In this document: one piece after another, positions 44,033-54,386 of the stretch
Layout of the letters: each line of letters starts with the position of its first letter
Position numbering within the stretch: the first letter of the stretch is position 1
Source: Tetraselmis striata
Lineage: Eukaryota > Chlorophyta > Chlorodendrophyceae > Chlorodendrales > Chlorodendraceae
Reading direction: 5' to 3'
Assembly (NCBI GenBank): GCA_006384855.1
Contig: VCJN01001508.1
Span: 186,001-250,000, forward strand
DNA: 64,000 nt
Notes under the pieces: model-generated
Database searches by the model: none
Told to the model about the DNA's origin: nothing
The model's input: only the letters and a program-made list of their open reading frames with translations
Made by a program: the position numbers and the translations under genes

Positions 44033-47000
44033 GATGCTGGTAGGTCAGCAGCTCTTCGCGTCCTTTGACGCCAGAGAAATACCCTTCTGACTATTGATGG
44101 TTATTTTCTGTATTCAGAGTGCGACTACTCTATGCATGCTATGATTAATACTGAATCGCGGTCTGTCCCGTGGCACCCGCAGGCCTGACACCGACAAAGA
44201 GGAACAGTAAGCTTCTTGCCACATATCCATAGGTTTGGAAATAGGGACAAGCTGTGTTTCAAGATATCAACACGGCATCCAGCCACTGTACGGCTGCCGC
44301 GCAATAGCGCACTCAATCACTTTTTTTATTACAAGGGGGTCCTCTGCTGTGGGATCATGCACGCACCGTAGCTGCAGTGACTCGGACACTTGCCTTCTGA
44401 TAACAGTTATCATATCACAATATGCCTTGAGGCAGCAAGCAGCGCACTGCCTGGTACATTGTGATTATATGGGTGAGGTCATTCAGCGCCCTGTAATCCA
44501 AGCTTTTCCATCATGTGTACTTCAACTAATGTCTACAGATATGCTGTTTGTCGTTACTATGCATCTCTTACATCAAGCCTCCCATCTTTGTCATCCATGC
44601 AGCACCGTGGTCAGGCTGTCAGTTTATTGTCTGTCAGGAGGTGGGAGCTGAAGTGTATTTCAGAAATTCAACAATTTAGCAGTTGTACGGCCTGCCACAC
44701 ATGCTACCGCAAGAACACACTGTCTCTGCTGTATGATGCGCATGGCAGCCGGGGGCACTCCCGTATGTTTATTTGGCAGCAGCAGTGACAGTATGAGATG
44801 CGCTTGGAGCATCCTCCCAGTCATCAACGCTCGCATTCGGCAGTGCATTTACATATTGAACTGAAGTATGCCGCCATTCTGCAGAGGTTCATGGGCACCC
44901 CTCTTAGCATGGCTCTTTTCTCACAGTTTGACCTTGCTGTCTTTGTCTGGAATTGCAGTTTTAATTCTGCTTGTACGAGCAGTAAGGCTAAATAAAATCA
45001 CTACAACAAAACCTCTGAGTAAATGAGGACTACAGGTAGCTTTGATGCATAGTTTATTGTTACTTATTAATCATCAATACGCTGGATACAACCTCTTTCT
45101 TACACCTGGTACCCATACCTGCAGGTACGAGTACCAGGTAGCTTTGATTCGCATTTCCCTACTTTCTATTTAGTCGTCAATAGTGCTGAATACAACCACT
45201 TTCTTACCCCCGGTACTCTTGAAATCCCAATCGAAAATACGTTTCCTGTTTTCGCCGGATTCACTTCATAACCCGTACCGTTACATCGCGATGTTTCAGC
45301 TGCCGTTTAACGAACTTGTTACCACCTGATGACCTGACCGAAGCTCCGCTACCGGTACGAGGATCTCGGAATAATAAGGCCGCCGTAAACGGCGAGCGGG
45401 TATTCGCGGCGTGGAACTCGGATCGCTACGATTATTATCCGTATATGTAGTATTACCTGTGATACTCGTATAGGTTCGCCGCCGCACGTGCCTCGTAGAA
45501 TGTCGTCGATTGCTGGTGAGGATTATTATTGTGTACAGTGAGTGACCAATAAAAAAATACGCATATAATGAAGGATATAAAAAGGGTTCTAATAGAGGGT
45601 TCTCTTAGAACCTCTTTGATTTTGTTGTACTAGCACCAGTACAAGTAGTGTTATATGAGGATTCGAAACCCCTCGTCCGGCGCTACCTAATCACAGCCCT
45701 TTATTTACAAATATTGAAAAATACCAATCAATAGCGACTAACGGTTCAGAAACCTGGATATGTAGTCGCCACCATCATGTTGCGTACTTTATGCTGTATA
45801 CATGTCGTAGCCCTGGCTCCGCGCAGCAGCGACGCGAGGGCGCGGATCGTCCGTCGTGCGACGCGGACCAGTTGCGGATGCTGGTGGCGGCCAGCACTCG
45901 GCGCATCTCGATCGGTTGCGGCGCAGCGCCGGAGTATCACAGCGCCTTGTAAACCAGGCGTGACTCTGGGAAGGCACGCACGTGCCCTACATGCCGTGCC
46001 ACACATAGCTCATGCAGCAGCGGGAAAGGCTGGCGTTTCGACTTGTTTGACTGCTGGTGCTGCGATAGTGCGAATTTCCGGGAGAAGCCGAGGGGAGCGG
46101 AGCGGAGCGGGCCTGGCCGGAGGTACGCCGCCGCGGAGCACCTAGCCACACATGACGCACTTATTGGCCGGAAAAAGCAAGGCGATATGGATGCATGCGC
46201 CAGTATGGGCATGGAGGCTGCTTCGAGACCAGCGTCCGCTTGGCAGGCAAAGGCTGCCCTTCACGGTGCAATATAGTATTCCGTTTCGCCCTACGTTGCG
46301 GCCTGCTAGACGCGACGCCCTGCGCAGCGGCGCATGTATGCGCACGCGCGTCGTATAAGTTATGCCAGCCTGCGCCCGCGAGGACGGCTAAACTTTGCTC
46401 ACAGCGCGACTGCTATGTGTCGAAGATCAGGCTAGACACGCCTAGAGCAGTTGTCTGTGGGCTTATCGCGGTGTGAATTCACAAAGCGGGACGCAGCACC
46501 GCGTCGCCCGGTGCCCTCCTACTCACCGGAACCCGCGCTGCCACGCCTACTTCCAGCCCTCGACACCCAGGCCAAGGTTTCCATGTCAGCAGAATTATTG
46601 CTGCTATTTGTATTATTGACAAGGCAGTATCCGCTCGTTGCGTGCAGTATCGCGTCCTGTGTAGCCACCGTCATCTTGAAATGTCAACCCCTCTCATAGC
46701 GCGCGAGTGCGTGATACCTCACCGACGCCGGCGAGTGACGCATGATACGCACCACAGACGATGCAGCTGAATATAAGTCGAGTCGACATGAGATTATGGA
46801 TACCTGACAGCTAGTCGCGAGAAATTGTGTCGACGTCGGCAGGAATGGCGCAGTACGCCCGCACCTGGCGGGACCTGTGAGCCACGCCATTGGCGTCGCG
46901 CGGTGTTTGTCGCACCTATTTATTTGTTATTACTCGTTCGAATTGCTCGAGAGGCGCGCATGTCAGCGTGCCTGATGCCGCCGTACTGCTTTTGTACACG

Positions 47001-47279
47001 GGGAGTAAAGGCAGCATATGGCGAGGAAAGGCACTGCACAATGCGACCATTGTTCTATTGCTCATTTGTTCTCGGAAACACGCGTATTGCTGTACCGTGT
47101 GGGCAGATCCAACCAGCAGGCACACGCCAATGTCACCAATGCACTCCATGTCGCGCTATAGAAAGCATGGTTTGCGTACTGCGATTGCATCGTGGCCCTG
47201 CCACTCCGACATTCACAGCTCCTCGCCGTTGGACCCGTCTCACAACCCCTCGCTACACCCAGGTGGCCCCGTGGGCAGC
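44033..47279. other. Long intergenic region between the paralogues
   Basis: The first kilobase is probably the 3' untranslated region of the upstream gene (TGTAA near 44,493). It contains an imperfect tandem duplication at 45,033-45,236 and AT-rich spacer. No third family member or other gene is recognised. Confidence 0.5.
45033..45236. repeat. Two-copy imperfect tandem repeat, period about 102 bp
   Basis: CAGGTAGCTTTGAT starts at 45,033 and 45,135. It is followed in each by a T-rich stretch, ATCAATA / GTCAATA, GATACAACC / AATACAACC and TTTCTTACxCC(T/C)GGTAC. Confidence 0.85.
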
Positions 47280-50108
47280 ATGGCGGAGGCATGGAGTGGC
47301 AGGGCCGCATCGTCTGGCCTGGCCTTCCTGCTGGTGACGCTGCTCGCCATTAGCACAGGCATTGTCCGGCAAGGCAATGCGCAGCCGATATTCGATCGCC
47401 TCACCCAGCGGGAAACCACATGCCAATACAGGTACCCCTTCACATCCGCCAGCCATGGCACACTTACCGAAGCATGTGCCTGATGACTGCACGGCATGAT
47501 GGCCATTATATCAGTATGTATCTAGGATGTTGGCTGAGATAGCGCGGCGCGGTGCAGCTTGTTTGTGTGGGAGGAGCTGCCGAGCAATGCGACACAGCGC
47601 GACAGGATCACCGTCAACAGCGAGATGATCCGCTTCTGCCGCGAGTTTGACCCCAATGCGCCCGGGGCGGCGTTCCCGGGTCTGGGCTTCAACTGCCGCC
47701 TGGTTTTCCTCGGCACCTCCTCGCTGCCGTCCGTGCAAGTGACGGTGCGCCTCCCCTTCATGTTGTCCCCCTCATGCCCTCTTCCCGATGCCTTTGTCCA
47801 TTGCGCAGTTTTTGTAATGAATGCGTGATGTCTTGCATGATGGCCATACTGACATGTTCAGTTGGTATCCGATGTACTTGCAGTTGGAGGGGTGCTGTGA
47901 GGGCACCGTGGCCAAGGACATGATTTTCGACTTCCCTGCAGTCGAGTACTGCCGGGACCAGGTCATCGGGGAGGACCCCAACAACATCCGCGTGGACATT
48001 GTCGGCGTGACAGACCAGCCGACGCCGGCGCCCACCGCGCCCACGCCCTCAAGCGCGCCCACGCCAGTTCCGACAGTGACTGTAGACCCCGCTGGCAACG
48101 GCACAATTATATATGTACGGAGCGCCCCCCAATGTATACCTCCACTGGCACGTGGGCGCTTTTCCCGTGGGGCGTATCCACTGGCTCCGTCTCGTGCTGT
48201 TTATTTACCCTGCTGAAACGATGCTCCTTACTATTCCTGGAATAATCCCACCTCCTTTCACAACAGAAGGCCATGTCTTGGCTGGTATACATGCGGAACA
48301 TCTGCGTTGCGCATAGTAGTTTACGCGTGCTGATATGCAATATCCTGGATGGAATATATCATTCATAGGATGTGCGTGTCTGTAGTGCGTCTTTGTCTGT
48401 ATCCGTATCAGTCAGAATTAATCAACATTTAAGATATGCATGTATACGGAAGGTTGTATCATGTGATACTTAGCACCACTACTCCCGCCCTCTGCCCCGG
48501 AAACGACCCTCTGATGCGGCAGTGCTTTTCGCGTGTGTGCAGAAGAGTGAAGTGGCCAATGTGGGCATGGGCCTGTCCGACTGGCGCTTCTGGGTCCCGC
48601 TGCTGCTCCTTCTGCTCCTCATGCTCCTGCTGCTCCTCTGCTGCCTCTGCTACCTCTGCCATGCCTTACGCCACGATGAGCGCAACAACGCATACGCGGT
48701 GCGCTGCCCCCAGCGCCTCTAGTTGCCCCCCCCCTCCCACCCCCGGAAAAAGCCCCCGGTTCTCCCATCCTTCGATCCCTTATAGCATTTTTCTGGATCA
48801 GAACGCCTCAGTGACCTGACAGTGCTGCCATCACGGGCCGGGAATTGAGCCCGCCTTTTGCGTCAAACACCAGGTTGCCCAGAGGCCCGTGGGGCCGAAG
48901 CCATGGCGGCTACCACTTGGCCCGCCACTGGACAACACGGAAGATCCCAACAACAACAACAACATTGTGAGTCGTTGTCCCCGTCCTCGACGCGTCATGA
49001 TATTGTCCGCCTGATGAGTGCCGGGACGCAGTAAAGCGACCATGAACATATCGGCACCCCTGCAAGTGGATGCTCAATGTTCTGCAATGTGTTGACCGCT
49101 CTCGCCTCGGGAGGCTTGAGAACGCATGGGCCTTGCCATGTCGCGCCTCGCAGGAACCGCCGGTGGATCTTCCGGTCCCAAAGCCGCCTAGCCTTGTCAG
49201 CTCACACGCACCGGCGTATGTGCCATCGCGCCGCCGCCCCCTGTGCCCCTGTCCGACCTGGAGTATTCCGACTCCGACGACAGCCAGAATCTTGACAAGT
49301 TCTATGCGGCCAAGGCACGCGCCCTGGTATATCTTGCGAATGTTTTTATTGCTGATTGATTGCGTTGGCTGATGCCAGCGTATCCCCGCTGTGCCTCGTC
49401 GACGGCGCGCCCGCCCCCTGGTCGTGCTGGTCGCTCCACACTCACTTCTGGGCACCGCACCGTTGCGCGTCGCAGAACTCAATCTACGCGCCAAGCGAGG
49501 CGCGCCCCACGTCGTTTTCCACTTTCGGCGTCACCGAGCCCGCTGGGCACGGCCCGCGAGCGGCGGCCGACCTTGACGCACGCTCCGACTCCACCTTTGG
49601 CGGTAGCCCCCCCTCCCCCCACCGGCCCCTCGGCCCCCGCCTAACTCGTTTTTTGTGTTCGAACGGGTTTTAGGGTTTGGGTCGATTTGCAGATTTGGTT
49701 GTAAACGCCTGCAGCAATCGGCTGAGCTCGGTTTGGTGATTACTATTGGTCGAGAAGTCAATAATTGTGGCCGCATCGTCCGGCTGTGAAGGCCCTGGCA
49801 GGTACGGGGGCAGCCCGTTGGACGACATGACCCTCCCAGAGCACCGCAGGCAGCGGGAAGGCCTTGGCGACGACAGCTCATCTGATGCCAGTACGCACAC
49901 GCCCCCCGTTCCGTGTGCGCTAGCATCATTGGCTAGCTGCTTTCGATTCACTGCACGTCGTCGTTGCGATGTCCTTAAGAGTTGCTTCGGCCAGCTGGGC
50001 GGTCTCTGATTGCTTTATTGCTGTGGCTGCTGCCAACCCCTCATGACGACAGGCACCATCTACAGGAAACTGCCGTCCGGCAGGCGCCTCATGACGCCCT
50101 ACGAGTAG
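47280..50108 (+). CDS. Single-pass membrane protein, second of the paralogous pair, with long acidic tail
   Basis: The first exons are well supported: 47,280-47,431, 47,558-47,738, 47,884-48,114 and 48,543-48,698, phases 2,0,0,0 as in the paralogue at 42,680. Then 48,874-48,966, about 49,201-49,326, 49,476-49,602, 49,792-49,890 and 50,053-50,108; total about 406 residues. There is a signal peptide (GLAFLLVTLLAISTGI), then CQYS-LFVWEELP ... MIRFCREFDP ... FNCRLVF ... GCCEGTVAKD ... FPAVEYCRD. A Pro/Thr stalk (TPAPTAPTPSSAPTPVPTV) precedes an unusually Leu-rich membrane helix (VPLLLLLLLMLLLLLCCLC). The tail is proline-rich, then acidic (LSDLEYSDSDDSQNLDKFYA, GLGDDSSSDAS), and ends TIYRKLPSGRRLMTPYE. 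The Pro/Thr stalk is absent from the paralogue. Exon 6 is uncertain: an acceptor at 49,153 gives a frame that does not fit the acidic segment, so I use the one at 49,200. The function is unknown. Confidence 0.78.
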
Positions 50109-51031
50109 ACGACCGTTCTGTTATCGATTCCTCGCGCCTTTGCGCTTCTGACTTCCTGCCGCGCACTTACAGGAGCAGAGCTCGGTGATTATAATTTAGA
50201 AACTGCGAGGAGGCTGCACGCATTGATGGGGGAAATGTTTCTATGCCCAGCACCCCTAGCCATCCTGGTCGCCTGGATAGATCTGCGGCATCTACGCTCC
50301 CCCCCCCCCCCCCCCCCCCGTGGGCGGCCGCCGGCGAGTATCAGTCGTGCCACAATGCACAGTTTCAGGCATGGGCTCACCTTAAGCACGTGACACCTCC
50401 GAGCCTCTGTAATTACGTCCCTTTATCTGCCTGCGTGGAGCCGCCAAGGGAGGGGGGTGGGGTCCCTGAGGCGCACCGCCAATCAATATTTCAAATGGAA
50501 AAGGAAAAAACTCTGCACCGATCAATATTGCAAACGGAAACATAATCTCGATGGCAGCGGCTTGCGCTTTGAAGATGTGGGCTAGAATCGTCCGTCAGCA
50601 AATCCTTTGTCATCTTGCTTCAGCCCATTTCTATATTGTCCGCCTTACTCATGGCCGGGCGGTGATGCGGAGTCCAGTCAACCATGCAGATATACGGGAG
50701 AGGGCGAGGCAACGTTGAACTACGCAGCTGCCTCGCGAGGCGGCAGGCCTCGGGTCTCATCAGGTCCATTATTACAAAAAGAAAGAATAAAATCATTCAG
50801 CTCAGGGGCAGCGGCTTGCGCTTGGGGCGGCTGGCGGTGATGTGGGCTGCAGTGCCCCGTCAACTATTTCAACTTCTGGCAGGCTCGCCATCAACCGTTC
50901 CTTCACTGTACCGCGGCCCTTTTGGCGGGTGGGGGTGATGTGGAGGCCGGGTAAATCAGGCACATAGAGGGGGGGGGGGGGGGGGGGGAGGGAGAGTACA
51001 GTTGTGTGGCTTCCTTGCGAGGCGCCGGGGC
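50109..51031. other. Shared 3' region between the second membrane gene and the cyclin
   Basis: TGTAA near 50,408 (plus) and near 50,774 (minus) could end the two convergent transcripts. C21 lies at 50,299-50,319 and G20 at 50,969-50,988, each being C on the sense strand of the adjacent gene. A direct repeat (GGGGCAGCGGCTTGCGCTT near 50,803; GGCAGCGGCTTGCGCTT near 50,552) is present. Confidence 0.5.
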
Positions 51032-54000
51032 TCAGGCCAGCGCGTCCAGCAGCGGGTGGGTGCGCATGTAGGCGTGCAGGGCCGCGTGCTTGCGGTGCAC
51101 GTAGAGGTGCGGCTGGCGCTGCGCGTCCACGAAGAGGGCGGCCACGTGGCGCAGGCAGGGCCGCAGCTCCTCCACGCTGGCGCCCGTCACCTCCTCGAAG
51201 CGCGCCTCCCCGCCCGGGGACGCCGCCAGGTCGGTGCCCTTCACTAGCCACACGGCGGCGGCGGCCAGCTGCGACGCGCTCATGTGGAGGCTGCTGTGGG
51301 AGTGCAGCGCCACGTCCAGCATGTAGGTGCAGGCCTGAGCGTCGGGGGCGGCCGCGGCAAAGGGGGGGAGCGGGTCAGCTTCGTCAGCAGAATGGTGATG
51401 ATTGTGACGCCAGAGACCAGTGCGGCAATCAACATGTAACCACGGCAATGCCAACCCAGCATGGGAGGCTAGCACCCGTACGATGTGTACACGGGCACAT
51501 CGCCTTCCTTTGCGATCGTGACACGACACTCACATCGCATCAGGAGTGTAGTCAGAGCTCTATTGGCATATCAGGTCCTAAACAACTTCAATACGGCTGA
51601 ATGCAGGCCTGACACAGCGTTTGTCGGGAAAGTTGCAAGAATATCAACAGTGACAATGTTCATTCAAGAACTTCATACTATCTATTCTTGTAGTAGTCCT
51701 CAAATACTTGGGGCGGCAAATCCCAGATCCACCTCAAGATGACATGAAACACCGTTGGATAGTAGAATCAGGTGAAAAGAAAGTAAGGGGGGTTCAGCTG
51801 GTGTAAGGGGTGGGGATGCCAGAGGGGGCAGATGGTCGCATGGCCAGGTGGTCGGGCACCTCTTGGCACATCCTCGCGGCATCGTCCAGCGGGTCCTCGT
51901 TTGTGTAGACGGCGGGCGCGTCGTCGCCGCTGAGTGCGCGGATATATGCGCCGGCGAAGCTGATTGGGTTGGGCCGGTATAAGTCTGCGGGTGAAGCAGG
52001 TGGGGAGGGACAGAGTCAGCTTGTGCGGCGCGACGTGCGGCATTGCAAGTCCAGAAAGACAAAGATAGGAGGACAATGAGGCAGGGTCTGCGGTGGCCTC
52101 ACGGTGGTTGAGGAGCACTGCTAGACTGCGCTCTGCAGCCAGCAGCGCCTCCTTGCCGCAGCCGTTGTAGAGGTCACCGGCCTCGGCGATGAAGTTGCTG
52201 GCGGAGGGCAGCGTATCCTAGGAGGTGACAGGGAGCAGGTCAGACATTAAGGTGGCTTGGGGAGGCGTGTGGGCGGTGCGGGTCAGCGTCAGGCGACAGC
52301 GGAGGGGGCACGAGGGATGTATAGTTGGGCGCACCTGTCTCCCCAGCAGCTTGGCAGCCACAAAGAGACAGGACATGATGAGACGGCACAGCTTGACGGG
52401 GAAGATGGGGACCTCCAGCAGATAAGTCGTGACCTGTTACGAAGCCAGGTAGCGGGGCGGGCGAGTCAGAGAGAGAGCAAGGGGGGGAGGTGCTGCTGGT
52501 GGCCCAGTTGGGCCGAGGCCAGGGCAGCACCTTCTTGGCACTTGGCTTCCACGTGGCGGGCAGGGAGGTTGCCGGGAACTGGTCGTGGCCTGCCGCGCAA
52601 TGCCGAGCCGCCCTAGTAGTCTGGTTCGAGGGGTTGCTCAGGAACTTGTCGGGTCCCTGAGCGAGTCGGCCGGGAGAGAATCAGCCTCAGGTATAAGGCA
52701 AAATCGAGCACGAGCGCAAGCGTCGAACTCGACAAGGGGAGGGGGGCTCACCACGCTGGCGAGCAGGCTGTCGGCGAGTTCGACGGCGAGATGCAGCACG
52801 TCATTACCCAGCTTGAGCCGCCCCTGTCGGAGCATTGCCCAGTCGACCAGAAGCTGGCGCGTGGCCGCCGTGAACTTGGAGCTGCGGCCGCCAAGGGGGT
52901 AAGGTGCACGCGGATGGCGCTTCTCCTGCGCGCGGACCCCGCCGCCGGGCAGAAACGGAGCCAGCAGCACCGCAGGGCGGGCCCCAAAGGCGCCGGGCGC
53001 CTCTTCCCCTGTCCCGCTTTCCTCCCCGTCGTCCGAAGAGTCCTGTTCCGGGCTGGGGGCTGTCGACTCCGCCTCGGACGAGTCCACGGAGTCGATTTTC
53101 TCGGCGACGCAAGCCTCACGCCGCGAGATCGCCTCCTCGGAGGCGCCCGTGATAGGCGGGCACATCGCACCGGCCTCCACCTCGAGCCGGCGTAGCTCAC
53201 TGGCGCGCTGAATGCTCTGCTCCTGGCTGTGAGTAAGCCATACCTCCCCCAGTGCTGCCGGCTGACTGCCGCCCGCTGAGGCGGAAACAATCACGTTTGA
53301 TTCAGCTCGAGCGTCCCGAGGGGAGAATCGTGGGAGGCGGTCGCCGATAGTAACAGTGGGCCGTGCCGGGAGGGCGCGCGTGGTGGGGAAGGGGGAAGGT
53401 TACCTGCTGCGCCGGCGGGCGGCGCGTTCTCATCGTTCTCAGACGTGGTCCCCCCGTTGGACGCCTCTGTCTCCAGCGCAAGGGCTGGCTCGTCGGCCCG
53501 GATACGCTGATGCTGAGCTCGCAGGCGACACTTCCTCGTGGGCCGCGGGCTGCACGCGGGGGCTGCAGCTCCGGGGCCTGCCTCCGCCTTGCCCGCGATC
53601 GGCGCGGCCGATAGTCGCCGCCGCCGCTTAACCTGGAAGGCAAAGTTTGGGCCTGAGAAAAACGTGCAAGCGGGTAGGGATGGGTTGGGAGCGAGAAGCG
53701 CCCAGCAAGCACAGGGCGATCTGCGCCAATAGATCTCCGGTTGGTCGGGCGACAGCGCAGGTACTCTTAGCAGTCGCCTTGGAGCGAGAGACTCGCCGCA
53801 GCTCCAGGGTTGCTAGCGACTGCATAGAACGGGGAGGTGTCGCGGCTATCCAAACGCGCTGGTCTTCGGCGAGGGGTCGCCGCCGATTGTTCGAAACGGC
53901 TGGATTGGGGGGTGCAGGGGCGGGGGGGGGCACCTGTTTTAGAGTGGCTTTGGCCGGGGGCGGCTGCGGCCGGTTGGCGTTGTTTGCGGCCACCAGCGGC

Positions 54001-54386
54001 TGATCGTCGACTTCCCCTTGCACCTCCTCGGCAGGGGGGTCTATCCCCGTCTCTCCTTCGACATGGTCCTCCCAAACAGGCCGCGATCGCTTCTTGCCAG
54101 CTGCAGCCGCCCGGTCCGTACCACCCACACGCTGGACTGCCCGGAGCTTTGCGGCGGCGAGCATCCGCAGGCGGTCTAACCCGCTGCGCGCTGGCTGCCC
54201 CGCTGGCGGTAGCAGCGACTTAGTGCAGTGTGCTGCCTCCAGGACCCTACGTCTCCGCAACATAACGCGGGTTCCTCTGTTCGCAGGGAACCTGGCCTCT
54301 ACCCGCTTCCAACAGCGGGATGGGAGGAGGAGTGCTAGGGAATATGGCGGTGCGCTGCGGGCGAAGTGGCGAAGGCGAGCCCCCAA
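51032..54386 (-). CDS. Cyclin (A/B-like), divergent
   Basis: This is a predicted regulatory subunit of a cyclin-dependent kinase. The exons on the minus strand are about 54,386 (or ATG 54,263)-53,793, 53,632-53,404, 53,275-52,752, 52,656-52,531, 52,433-52,335, 52,217-52,103, 51,984-51,860 and 51,334-51,032; phases match throughout and the product is 660-700 residues. The N-terminal 400 residues are disordered with basic and acidic blocks and RxxL words (RRPLAEDQ) that could act as destruction boxes. The first cyclin fold shows TRQLLVDWAMLRQGRLKLG, DVLHLAVELADSLLASV, LCRLIMSCLFVAAKLLGRQD and LLNHHLYRPNPISFAGAYI. The second fold shows ACTYMLDVALHSHSSLHM, SASQLAAAAVWLVKG and VEELRPCLRHVAAL. The conserved Arg (TRQLLVDW) and Lys (VAAK) are kept, but YEE after the Lys is replaced by LLG. 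About 35 residues are inserted between helices 2 and 3. The junction of exons 1 and 2 and the start are the weakest parts. Confidence 0.78.

Noticed and set aside
50540-50830. Direct repeat with GCAGCGGCTTGCGCTT as an LTR pair
   Set aside because: The copies are too short and have no retroelement sequence between them.
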